DNA from: an uncultured Clostridia bacterium
GTDB taxonomy: Bacteria; Bacillota; Clostridia; Oscillospirales; Acutalibacteraceae
Direction: 5' to 3'
Assembly: GCA_947631855.1 (NCBI GenBank)
Contig: CANRMX010000009.1
Location: 1-52,153, forward strand
Length of the DNA: 52,153 nucleotides
A program made the translations under genes and the position numbers. Positions 24,190 through 34,270 of the stretch are shown piece by piece. Position 1 is the first letter of the stretch. Every line of letters starts with the position of its first letter. Under the pieces are notes generated by a model. The model worked only from the letters and a program-made list of their open reading frames with translations, made no database searches and was not told the origin of the DNA.

Positions 24190-25629
24190 TTAATACTGGC
24201 GGCCCCAGACCACCATGTGCTTGGCGGGCTTGCCGCAGCAGGCGCACACGTCGCCCAGGTGCTCCTCCTCAAAGGGGATGCACCGGGACTTCACCCCGCC
24301 GGTGTCCTCTTTGATCTTGTCCTCGCAGGCGGGATCGCCGCACCACATGGCCTTGATGAATCCCGGCTTGTCCCGGGCGATCTCCAGGAATTCTTCATAA
24401 TCGTGGGCCTCGAAGGTCTTACTGCGGAGATTTTCCAGCGCCCGGTTGTACATGTTCTGGTGGATGTCGTCCAGCAGTTGGGCGATGGCCCCTTCCAGAT
24501 CGTCCAGGGCCACTGTGGTCTTTTCGCCGGTGTCCCTGCGCACCAGCACACACTGGCCGTTCTCGATGTCCCGGGGGCCAAGTTCCAGCCGGATGGGCAC
24601 GCCCTGCATCTCGTACTGGGCGTATTTCCAGCCGGGAGAGTTGTCGCTGTCGTCCAGCTTCACCCGGAATTTCTGGCCCAGGGCCGCGGTGATCTCCCCG
24701 GCCTTCTCCAACACGCCGGGCTTGTGCTGGGCCACGGGCACGATCACCACCTGCACGGGCGCCACTCTGGGCGGCAGGGCCAGGCCGTTGTTGTCGCCGT
24801 GCACCATGATCACCGCGCCGATCATCCGGGTGGAGACGCCCCAGGAGGTCTCATAGGGGTGCTTCAGCGTGTTGTCCCGGCCGGTGAAGGTGATGCCAAA
24901 AGCGGTGGGGAAGCCGTCCCCGAAGAAGTGGGTGGTGCCGCCCTGCAGCGCCACGCCGTTGTGCATCATGGGCTCGATGGTGTAGGTGGCCACGGCCCCG
25001 GCGAATTTTTCCTTTTCGGTCTTCTTGCCGATCACCGCGGGGATGGCCAGCACGTCCCGGTAAAAATCCGCATAGACGTGGAGCATCTTCAGGGTGAAGG
25101 CTTCGGCCTCCTCGGCGGTCTCGTGCATGGTGTGGCCCTCCTGCCACAGGAATTCCGTGGAGCGCAGGAACGGCCGGACGGTTTTCTCCCAGCGGACCAC
25201 CGAGCACCACTGGTTGTAGAGCTTGGGCAGGTCCCGATAGGAGTGGATGACTTTCTGATAGTGCTCGCAGAACAGCACCTCGCTGGTGGGGCGCACCAGC
25301 AGGCGGTCGGTGAGAGGCTCGTCGCCGCCCTGGGTGACCCAGGCCACCTCGGGCGCGAAGCCCTCCACGTGCTCTTTTTCCTTGAGGAAGAGGCTTTCGG
25401 GGATGAACATGGGCATATAGACGTTTTGCACGCCCACGGCCTTGAACCGGGCGTCCAGATCATGCTGCATATTTTCCCAGATGGCGTAGCCATAGGGCTC
25501 GATGACCATGCAGCCCTTGACGCTGGAATAGTCCATGAGCTCGGCCTTTTTCACGATGTCGGTATACCATTTGCCGAAATCTTCTTCCATGGGTGTGATA
25601 TCTTCCACCCGTTTTTTCTGCTGTGCCAT
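24190..25629 (-). CDS. proS: Prolyl-tRNA synthetase, archaeal/eukaryotic-type (short form)
   Basis: The 479-aa class II synthetase attaches proline to tRNA-Pro. It shows motif 1/2 regions ([38 protein letters not shown]), motif 3 ([24 protein letters not shown]), an anticodon-binding domain ([11 protein letters not shown]) and the C-terminal zinc-binding-like domain ending [18 protein letters not shown]. This is the archaeal-type ProRS found in several Clostridia, lacking the bacterial editing insertion. The start is at 25629 (complement) behind AAAGGA, with a good promoter upstream. Confidence 0.95.
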   Translation of the reverse strand: MAQQKKRVEDITPMEEDFGKWYTDIVKKAELMDYSSVKGCMVIEPYGYAIWENMQHDLDARFKAVGVQNVYMPMFIPESLFLKEKEHVEGFAPEVAWVTQGGDEPLTDRLLVRPTSEVLFCEHYQKVIHSYRDLPKLYNQWCSVVRWEKTVRPFLRSTEFLWQEGHTMHETAEEAEAFTLKMLHVYADFYRDVLAIPAVIGKKTEKEKFAGAVATYTIEPMMHNGVALQGGTTHFFGDGFPTAFGITFTGRDNTLKHPYETSWGVSTRMIGAVIMVHGDNNGLALPPRVAPVQVVIVPVAQHKPGVLEKAGEITAALGQKFRVKLDDSDNSPGWKYAQYEMQGVPIRLELGPRDIENGQCVLVRRDTGEKTTVALDDLEGAIAQLLDDIHQNMYNRALENLRSKTFEAHDYEEFLEIARDKPGFIKAMWCGDPACEDKIKEDTGGVKSRCIPFEEEHLGDVCACCGKPAKHMVVWGRQY

Positions 25630-25670
25630 GGTATAGGATTCCTTTCTCTGCGATGGGTTTGTTCCCCATT

Positions 25671-25699
25671 ATTATACAGGGGACTGCCGGGTTTTGCAA
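25671..25699 (-). promoter_or_regulatory. proS promoter
   Basis: On the complement strand TTGCAA (25699-25694) and a perfect TATAAT (25676-25671) are 17 bases apart, about 42 bases upstream of the proS start. Confidence 0.7.
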
Positions 25700-25763
25700 C
25701 ACCAAAATCCCCATTGAGGGCTGTCTGCGCGCCCCCGCGAAAACGATCCCGGTGAAAGCGGCA

Positions 25764-25853
25764 TCAGGGGTGCAGCAGCAGGCGCCACAGCCCCAGGAGG
25801 ATCAACTCCTCCGCCAGCCCGAAGAGCAGCATACCCCAGAAGCCTTTGTTCAT
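25764..25853 (-). CDS. Small hydrophobic membrane peptide (29 aa)
   Basis: ATG 25853 (complement) with AAGGTGA seven bases upstream opens a 29-codon frame, MNKGFWGMLLFGLAEELILLGLWRLLLHP, ending at TGA 25764-25766. It is a single amphipathic or transmembrane helix. Similar tiny membrane peptides are common in Clostridia and mostly unannotated. The RBS-to-start context is also duplicated upstream near 25993-26012, which may reflect a repeat rather than selection. Moderate confidence only. Confidence 0.4.
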   Translation of the reverse strand: MNKGFWGMLLFGLAEELILLGLWRLLLHP

Positions 25854-25875
25854 CTTTATTTCACCTTCGCTTTCA

Positions 25876-25978
25876 ATTTATTTATTGGCTCCCCCGGTGG
25901 GGGGAGCCAAAAGGCCAGCGACCCCGGTTATTTATTGGCTCCCCCGATGGGGGGAGCCAAAAGGCTAGCGACCCCGGA
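25876..25978. repeat. Tandem palindromic repeat (two 51-bp units)
   Basis: Two near-identical units follow each other, each with TTATTTATTGGCTCCCCC, a 9-bp hairpin GGCTCCCCC/GGGGGAGCC, then AAAAGGC.AGCGACCCCGG. They differ at only a few bases (GGTGG versus GATGG; GGCCAG versus GGCTAG). The pair is flanked by near-identical ATTTCACCTTCGCTTTCAA (about 25859) and ATTTCACCTGCGCTTTCAA (about 25993). It is REP-like, with coding-strand translation giving LAPPxGGA repeats that are likely spurious. Confidence 0.75.
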
Positions 25979-26222
25979 AACCTGTGTCATTTCTATTTCA
26001 CCTGCGCTTTCAAAAGGCTGTCCGGATTGCATGCAGGCGCTCCTGCTGTGGATCGATTTGGCTTCCTGCGACTCCTTCCCTTCCAGATTAATTGAATCCT
26101 GATTAATTGCGTGCTTCATCCCCTCAATGGTATCTTATGGGGAGAGAGTGCGAAAGGTGCAGGGATTCGTCGAAAAGAAGGAAATTTCGGCCAGAAAAAT
26201 CGGCAAGTTTTTTTGAACAGGG

Positions 26223-26251
26223 TTGCGTGCAGGCGGAAAATGTGGTATAAT
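26223..26251 (+). promoter_or_regulatory. Promoter of the BY-kinase/LCP fusion gene
   Basis: TTGCGT (26223-26228) and TATAAT (26246-26251) are 17 bases apart, about 89 bases upstream of the start. Confidence 0.6.
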
Positions 26252-26339
26252 ACTCTGCAATTATGAGCAAGTGTGGATTTGCGCCGGGTATTTCTGGCCG
26301 GATTTCGGAAAGAATGAAGGGGAGGCGCTGGAGTAAATT

Positions 26340-28544
26340 ATGAGACAGGTTTATTTGCGGGATGCCGCTGTGGACATCCGGGAAGAAGAGGCGTTTAAGC
26401 CGCTCTATACAAGGCTCCGTTCCCTGGGGAGCGACGCCCAGACGATCCTGCTCTGCAGCCGTGCTATCGGCGAGGAGAAGGTGGACGCCGCCCTGCACTT
26501 CGCCCGGTTCCTGGCCGGGTGGGGGCACCGGGTGCTGCTGCTGGACACCGATTTGCGCCGGTCGGCGCTGCTGGGCAAGGTGGCCCGCAGCCGGGAGGAA
26601 ATGGTGGGGTTGACCCACTTTTTGGCCGGGCAGGTGCAGTTGCAGGACATCGTGTGCGCCACGGACGTGCCGGGGCTGCATCTGGTGTGCGCGGGGCCCA
26701 GTCCCGCCAATCCCACCGAGCAGCTGGGCAGCCGGCGGTTCCAGCGGATGCTGGAGACCCTGCGCAGCCGGTATGACTACATCCTGATGGACACCGCCCC
26801 GCTGGGCATGGTGAGCGACGCGGCAGTGGCGGCCCAGGTCTGCGATTGCGCGGTGGTGGTGGGCCGGGAAGGCCGGGGCGAAGCCCAATATGCCCAGAGC
26901 GTGCTGGCCCAGATCGAAAAGGGCGGCTGTCCGGTGATCGGCACCCTGCCGGGCGTCAGCGCCTATGACGGCCCCACGGGTGGGGACGGCGTGGAGGAGA
27001 TCTATTCCGACAGCGCGTCCCAGCGCGGCAGAAGTCTCAAAAGGGAGACCGGGGAGGACGAGAGCTTGGCAAAGAAGAAGAAAAAGAAGAAACTTTCGCA
27101 GCGTCCGGGCACATACATCATCGGGCTGCTGCTGGTCATCGCGGCGGCGCTGATCGGCTCGCTGCTCTATACCCGGATGATCCCCGGGAAGATCCTGCTG
27201 GTGGCGTCGGGCGTGCTGCTGTTGATCATCGCGCTGCTGGCCCTCATGGTGTGGGACTTCAAAAAGAAGGGCCTGTTTGCGGGCGGCACGGTTTTGAGCC
27301 TGCTGATGGGCGCCGTGATGGTGCTGGGAATCATCGCGGTGCTGCGGGGCGTTTCCACGCTGAACACCATCACCACCGTGAACCAGCAGACCTCCCATAT
27401 CGGGGTGTATGTGAAAGCCGAGGACCCTGCCCAGAATCTGGGCGACCTTTCCGACTATGAGTTTGGCGTGCTGGCCCATCTGGATCAGGACAGCGTGAAA
27501 AAGGCCGCGGGGGATATCCGCACGGCCTTTGGCAAGGAGATCCCCATCGAGGAATTCGCCGGCCTCACCCAGCTGATCGACGGGCTGGAAACGGGAGAGG
27601 TAGGGGCGATCATCTTTAACGAAGCCTATCTGGACACCCTGGAGGAAGTGGAGGGCTACGCGGATGTGGGGAGCCGCATCCGGGAGATCACCTCCATGAC
27701 CGTGGTGGTGGAGGTGGAGAACGCTGAGCCCACGCCCACCCCTGCGCCCAAGGCAAAGGGCGAGCCCTTCACCGTGTATATCAGCGGCGTGGACAGCCGT
27801 TCCGGGCTGTACTCCACCAGCCGCAGCGATGTGAATATTTTGGCGACCTTTAACCCCAACACCCATCAGGTGCTGCTGGTGTCCACGCCCCGGGATTATT
27901 ACGTGCCCCTGTCCATTTCCGGCGGCGCCCGGGACAAGCTGACCCACGCGGGCATCTACGGGGTGGACGTGTCCATGGATACGCTGGAGATGCTCTACGG
28001 CGTGGACATCGACTACTATTTCAAGGTGAGCTTCGGCGGGTTTGAGGATATCGTGGACGCCCTGGGCGGCGTCACGGTGAACTCGGAGTACGCCTTCTCC
28101 AGCTCGGACGGGATGTACTACTACAACGAGGGCGAGAACTACCTCTACGGCGCGGCGGCGCTGGCCTTCGCCCGGGAGCGGTACAATCTGGCGGGCGGAG
28201 ACAATCAGCGGGGCCGCAACCAGATGGCGCTGATCCGCGGGATCATCAACAAGGGCACCTCGCCGGATATCTTGACCAATTACCTGTCGATCATGTCCGC
28301 GGCGGAGGGCAGCTTTGAGACCTCCGTGCCCTATGAGATGATCGCCAGCATGGTGCAGGAGCAGCTTTCCAGCGGCGGCGCATGGGACGTGGTGAGCTAC
28401 AACGTCACCGGCGAAGGGGACACCCAGGTGCCTTATTCCCTGGGATCCCCGGCCTACGTGATGTGGCCCAACGAGTCCACCGTGGCCGAGGCCAAAGACC
28501 TGATGGCCCGGGTGTACGCGGGCGAAGTGGTCTCGGTGCCGTAA
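26340..28544 (+). CDS. Fusion of a CpsD/BY-kinase-like domain with an LCP (LytR-CpsA-Psr) domain
   Basis: The 734-aa protein joins two cell-wall polymer modules. The N-terminus (about 1-225) resembles the bacterial tyrosine kinase CpsD/Wzc ATPase: Walker A' HRVLLLDTDLRRS, Walker B YDYILMDTAPLG, and VGREGRG. The Walker A loop is degenerate (SRAIGEEKVDAALHFA, lacking GKS/T). A Lys-rich stretch and three TM helices (about 255-340) follow. The extracellular C-terminus carries the LCP phosphotransferase domain with SGVDSRSG...SDVNILATFNP, STPRDYYVPL and KLTHAGIYGVDV. LCP enzymes attach teichoic acid or capsule to peptidoglycan. It is monocistronic between its own promoter and a strong terminator. 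The kinase part may have become a regulatory or docking domain. Confidence 0.85.
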   Translation: MRQVYLRDAAVDIREEEAFKPLYTRLRSLGSDAQTILLCSRAIGEEKVDAALHFARFLAGWGHRVLLLDTDLRRSALLGKVARSREEMVGLTHFLAGQVQLQDIVCATDVPGLHLVCAGPSPANPTEQLGSRRFQRMLETLRSRYDYILMDTAPLGMVSDAAVAAQVCDCAVVVGREGRGEAQYAQSVLAQIEKGGCPVIGTLPGVSAYDGPTGGDGVEEIYSDSASQRGRSLKRETGEDESLAKKKKKKKLSQRPGTYIIGLLLVIAAALIGSLLYTRMIPGKILLVASGVLLLIIALLALMVWDFKKKGLFAGGTVLSLLMGAVMVLGIIAVLRGVSTLNTITTVNQQTSHIGVYVKAEDPAQNLGDLSDYEFGVLAHLDQDSVKKAAGDIRTAFGKEIPIEEFAGLTQLIDGLETGEVGAIIFNEAYLDTLEEVEGYADVGSRIREITSMTVVVEVENAEPTPTPAPKAKGEPFTVYISGVDSRSGLYSTSRSDVNILATFNPNTHQVLLVSTPRDYYVPLSISGGARDKLTHAGIYGVDVSMDTLEMLYGVDIDYYFKVSFGGFEDIVDALGGVTVNSEYAFSSSDGMYYYNEGENYLYGAAALAFARERYNLAGGDNQRGRNQMALIRGIINKGTSPDILTNYLSIMSAAEGSFETSVPYEMIASMVQEQLSSGGAWDVVSYNVTGEGDTQVPYSLGSPAYVMWPNESTVAEAKDLMARVYAGEVVSVP

Positions 28545-28587
28545 GGCGTCTGGCCGATACCGCCTGTATGATTTTTCAATAAAAGCC

Positions 28588-28619
28588 AAGCCCTCCCCAA
28601 AAGCAAGGGGAGGGCTTTC
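28588..28619 (+). terminator. Terminator of the LCP fusion gene
   Basis: AAGCCCTCCCC and GGGGAGGGCTT form a perfect 11-bp stem ending in TTTCT (28588-28619). Confidence 0.75.
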
Positions 28620-28811
28620 TGTATGGGGACTTCCGATCCGTTCGGAGCAGAAAAAGCGTGGCAAAATAAAACCCCCGAGATCAGATCGGGATGGTTTGGC
28701 AACCGCATCACGAAACGATCAGGGAGGTTTTATGCAGGATGAAGGGTGCGTGCAAACACGCAAACCCTGGGGCTGTCGGCGTGAAGGTGCACATGGGATC
28801 GCCGCTGCCGG
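28620..28811. other. Intergenic region without identified gene
   Basis: It contains a potential RBS-ATG pair (GGGAGGTTTT, ATG 28732), but the frame is short and not convincing. No clear terminator or RNA was identified here. Confidence 0.35.
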
Positions 28812-30203
28812 TCAATGGGTATCGGCGGGCTTCTCCTCGAAGATGTCGTCCCGGGTGATGTTCTTCAGCCACTTGCGGCTCTTATAGTGCTTGAGCACCC
28901 AGGGCCACTTGACGAATTCGTCGGTGCAGAGCAGGAAGTACACCCACATGGGCGGGAGTTTGAACACGGCGGCGGCCAGGAATCCCAGGGGCACGCCGTA
29001 GCACCACATATCGATCAGGTCGCACCAGAAGCCGAACCGGCTGTCGCCGCCGGCCCGGAACACCCCGGCGATGAGGGTAGTGTTCACGGCCGCGCCCATG
29101 ACGTAGTAGGTGTTGATCAGCAGCATGGTGCGCAGGTACCCGGTGGCGGCCTCGTTGAATCCCGCAAAGTGCACCACGAAAGGAGTGGCGATCAGGATGA
29201 TCCCGCCGCCGATGGCCCCGGTGATCACCGTGAGCTTCATCAGCTTCTTCGCGCCTGCTTCGGCCTCTGCCAGCCGGTTGTCGCCGATCATCTGGCCCAG
29301 CAGGATGCCGCCGGCGCTGCCCACGCCGAAGCACAGCATCGTGCCGTAATTATGTACCACCGACACCAGCGCGTTGGCCGCCACCACGTCGCTGCCCAGG
29401 AAGTGGCCGATGATCACCGAATACATGGAGAAGCCCAGGCCCCATACCACGTCGTTGGCCAGGGCAGGGACGGACATCTTCATGAAATCGGTGAAAAGGG
29501 CCTTGTTGCGCTTGAACATATAGGAGAGCCGCAGCTTGACGTTGGGGCTTTTCGCGGAGACGATCAGCACCAGCACCAGCTCGATCAGCCGGGAAAGAGA
29601 GGTGGCGATGGCCACGCCCTCCACGCCCATTTTCGGTGCGCCCAGCCAGCCGAAAATAAACACGGCGTTGAGGACGATGTTGAGCCCGAAGGCGATGGTG
29701 TTGAGGGCGGTGCAGATGGCCACCCGCCCGATGCTCCGCAGGATGGAGAGGTACACCTCGATCACGCCCCAGCAGAGATAGGCCACGCTCAAAATGCGCA
29801 GGTACTTGGCGCCCAGGGCGATGAGCACGGGATCGTGGGTGTAGATCAGCATCATCCATTCGGGGATGGTGAGGGCGCAGACGGCAAAGAGCACGGAGAT
29901 CGCCACCGAGAAGCGCAGGGCGATGCCCTCCACCACGTCGATGGCCCGTAGGTCCCCCTTGCCGAAATATTGGGCGCACAGCATGGTGGCGCCGGTGCCC
30001 AGCCCATAGAACACCATAAAGAGAATGCTGGCAAACTGCGCCGCCAAAGACACCGCCGAAATGGCCTCCTGCCCCACGAAATTGAGCATCACCACGTCGG
30101 CGGAGTTGACCAGCGCACTCAGCAGATTTTGCAGCACGATGGGGATCAGGAGCTTGGTGGTCTGCCTGTAAAACCCATCGGAGGGCTGCTTGACACGTTC
30201 CAT
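28812..30203 (-). CDS. MATE-family efflux transporter
   Basis: The 463-aa integral membrane protein has 12 predicted TM helices and MATE hallmarks: PIVLQNLLSALVNSADVVMLNFVGQEAISAVSLAAQ in helix 1-2 and the repeat in the second half, SVPALANDVVWGLGFSMYSVIIGHFLG. Such antiporters export cationic drugs or metabolites using Na+ or H+. The start at 30203 (complement) follows GGGAGG at nine-base spacing. A near-consensus promoter lies upstream, divergent from the alaS leader promoter. Confidence 0.92.
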   Translation of the reverse strand: MERVKQPSDGFYRQTTKLLIPIVLQNLLSALVNSADVVMLNFVGQEAISAVSLAAQFASILFMVFYGLGTGATMLCAQYFGKGDLRAIDVVEGIALRFSVAISVLFAVCALTIPEWMMLIYTHDPVLIALGAKYLRILSVAYLCWGVIEVYLSILRSIGRVAICTALNTIAFGLNIVLNAVFIFGWLGAPKMGVEGVAIATSLSRLIELVLVLIVSAKSPNVKLRLSYMFKRNKALFTDFMKMSVPALANDVVWGLGFSMYSVIIGHFLGSDVVAANALVSVVHNYGTMLCFGVGSAGGILLGQMIGDNRLAEAEAGAKKLMKLTVITGAIGGGIILIATPFVVHFAGFNEAATGYLRTMLLINTYYVMGAAVNTTLIAGVFRAGGDSRFGFWCDLIDMWCYGVPLGFLAAAVFKLPPMWVYFLLCTDEFVKWPWVLKHYKSRKWLKNITRDDIFEEKPADTH

Positions 30204-30244
30204 ATAGATTGCCTCCCAATCGATCGAGAAAATATCCAGCAATC

Positions 30245-30273
30245 AGTATACCGGGAACGGGAAAAGATGTCAA
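30245..30273 (-). promoter_or_regulatory. MATE gene promoter
   Basis: On the complement strand a perfect TTGACA (30273-30268) and TATACT (30250-30245) are separated by 17 bases. Confidence 0.75.
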
Positions 30274-30302
30274 CGGCCCTGCTCAAAATTCGCCGAAAAA
30301 GA

Positions 30303-30332
30303 TTGACAAACCGGGCTCCCACGGGGTATAAT
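30303..30332 (+). promoter_or_regulatory. alaS leader promoter
   Basis: Perfect TTGACA (30303-30308) and TATAAT (30327-30332) with an 18-base spacer, about 345 bases upstream of alaS. Confidence 0.8.
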
Positions 30333-30339
30333 ATGCCCG

Positions 30340-30595
30340 AAGTGAACAGCGAACAGCGCGGAGAAGATGTTTTCCGGTTTCCTTTCAGAGACGCGGCGGT
30401 GGGTGTGAGCCGTGAGGAAGCGGGGGGCAGGCCGCTCCCGCCGTCTGTGGACGGCGCTTCATTGGCGCTTCGCCGCGAGGAGCGGCGGCGTATCCCGGCG
30501 TTAGCGGGGCAAAGCGGCAAAGCCTGGTGCTTTGCAAATTGGGTGGTACCGCGGCCTGTCCGTCCCATGTGGGAAGGGCAGGTCTATCTTTTTTG
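30340..30595 (+). promoter_or_regulatory. T-box riboswitch (alanine) upstream of alaS
   Basis: The leader carries the diagnostic T-box sequence GGGTGGTACCGCGG (30541-30554), preceded by a long structured region (30345-30535) with a Stem I-like AGAGAC/GGTGTGA arrangement near 30386-30415. It is followed by a terminator hairpin (CCTGTCCGTCCC...GGGAAGGGCAGG, 30555-30582) and TCTATCTTTTTT. Uncharged tRNA binds the specifier loop and the UGGN bulge, stabilises the antiterminator and allows alaS transcription. The UGGU bulge suits a tRNA with discriminator A, as tRNA-Ala has. Confidence 0.92.
30555..30594 (+). terminator. T-box-controlled terminator
   Basis: The CCTG.CC.TCCC / GGGA.GG.CAGG stem with ATGT loop (30555-30582) followed by TCTATCTTTTTT is mutually exclusive with the antiterminator containing GGTGGTACCGCG. 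Confidence 0.8.
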
Positions 30596-30676
30596 CAAGG
30601 CGCAGGCCGACGCCGACGGCTTGCTGCCCTGGGGCGCCGCCCGGCAAAACATGAAAGACGAAAGGATCTGACGATA

Positions 30677-33310
<2,634 letters not shown>

Positions 33311-33331
33311 ATCGCAAAAAGGAGGACGACC

Positions 33332-33685
33332 ATGAGCGACTGTGTATTTTGCAAGATCGCGGCGGGAGAGATCCCCGCGAACAAGGTGTATGAGGACGAC
33401 ACGGTGCTGGCTTTTCGGGATCTGGACCCCCAGGCCCCGGTACACGTGCTGCTGATCCCCAAGGCGCATATCGCCTCCGTGGCGGAGATCACCCCGGAAA
33501 ACAGCGGGGTGGTGGCCCACATCTTCGAGGTGGCGGCGCAAATCGCCAAAGAGCTGGGGCTGGAGAACGGGTTCCGCATCGTGAACAACTGCGGCGAGGA
33601 CGGGATGCAGAGCGTGCAGCACCTGCATTTCCATCTGCTGGGCGGGAAGAAAATGGGTTGGCCGCCCTTTCCCGCGCAATCATGA
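33332..33685 (+). CDS. HIT-family (histidine triad) nucleotide hydrolase
   Basis: The 117-aa protein has CVFCKIAAGEIPANKVYEDD, FRDLDPQAPVHVLLIPKAHI and the active-site triad QHLHFHLLGG, typical of HinT-like purine nucleoside phosphoramidases that hydrolyse AMP-lysine-type adducts. The product of aminoacyl-tRNA synthetase side reactions is such an adduct, consistent with its place 21 bases after alaS. RBS AGGAGG at 33323. Confidence 0.95.
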   Translation: MSDCVFCKIAAGEIPANKVYEDDTVLAFRDLDPQAPVHVLLIPKAHIASVAEITPENSGVVAHIFEVAAQIAKELGLENGFRIVNNCGEDGMQSVQHLHFHLLGGKKMGWPPFPAQS

Positions 33686-33726
33686 TCCACTGCGAAGGCT
33701 CAAAAGAATCTTAGGAGGTTTATATC

Positions 33727-34266
33727 ATGGGAGACGTTTATAAGATCAACATTGCCGGGTGCGACCGGGAACTGCCCATCTGCCCCATCGACGAGCACAT
33801 GGATATCGCCGGTTTCGTGATGTTCAGCGACGTGGAGGTCACCGAGTGCGCCGCCAGGGCCCTGCTGGAGAAGTGCCCCGCCCACGACGTGATCATCACC
33901 GCCGAGAGCAAGGGCATCCCCCTGGCCTATGAGATGGCCCGCATCGGCTGCCGCAACTACGTGGTGGCCCGGAAGGGGATCAAGGCGTATATGGAGGACC
34001 CGATCCATGTGGAGGTGAAGTCCATCACCACGGACCACGTGCAGACGCTATACCTCTCCAAGGCGGATCGCGAGAACCTGAACGGCAAGCGCATCCTGAT
34101 CGTGGACGACGTGATCTCCACCGGCGAATCGCTGGCGGCGCTGGAAGAACTGCTGAAGCAGATCGGAGGCCAGGTGGTGGGCAAGGCCTGCGTGCTGGCT
34201 GAGGGCGACGCGAAGGATCGGACGGATATCATCTATCTGGAGCCGCTGCCGCTGTTCTTCAAGTAA
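33727..34266 (+). CDS. Phosphoribosyltransferase (adenine PRTase-like)
   Basis: The 179-aa type I PRTase has the PRPP-binding signature RILIVDDVISTGESLAALEELL and ITAESKGIPLAYEMARIGCRNYVVARKG, as in adenine or xanthine phosphoribosyltransferases. It likely salvages a purine base using PRPP. RBS TAGGAGG precedes ATG 33727. The start region (KINIAGCDRELPICPID) differs from classical Apt, so the base preference is uncertain. Confidence 0.85.
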   Translation: MGDVYKINIAGCDRELPICPIDEHMDIAGFVMFSDVEVTECAARALLEKCPAHDVIITAESKGIPLAYEMARIGCRNYVVARKGIKAYMEDPIHVEVKSITTDHVQTLYLSKADRENLNGKRILIVDDVISTGESLAALEELLKQIGGQVVGKACVLAEGDAKDRTDIIYLEPLPLFFK

Positions 34267-34270
34267 AAAG

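Noticed and set aside
26124-28664. 846-codon ORF antisense to the LCP fusion
   Set aside because: Shadow frame with His/Arg/Gln-rich low-complexity composition, no RBS, and it contains the + strand promoter and terminator.
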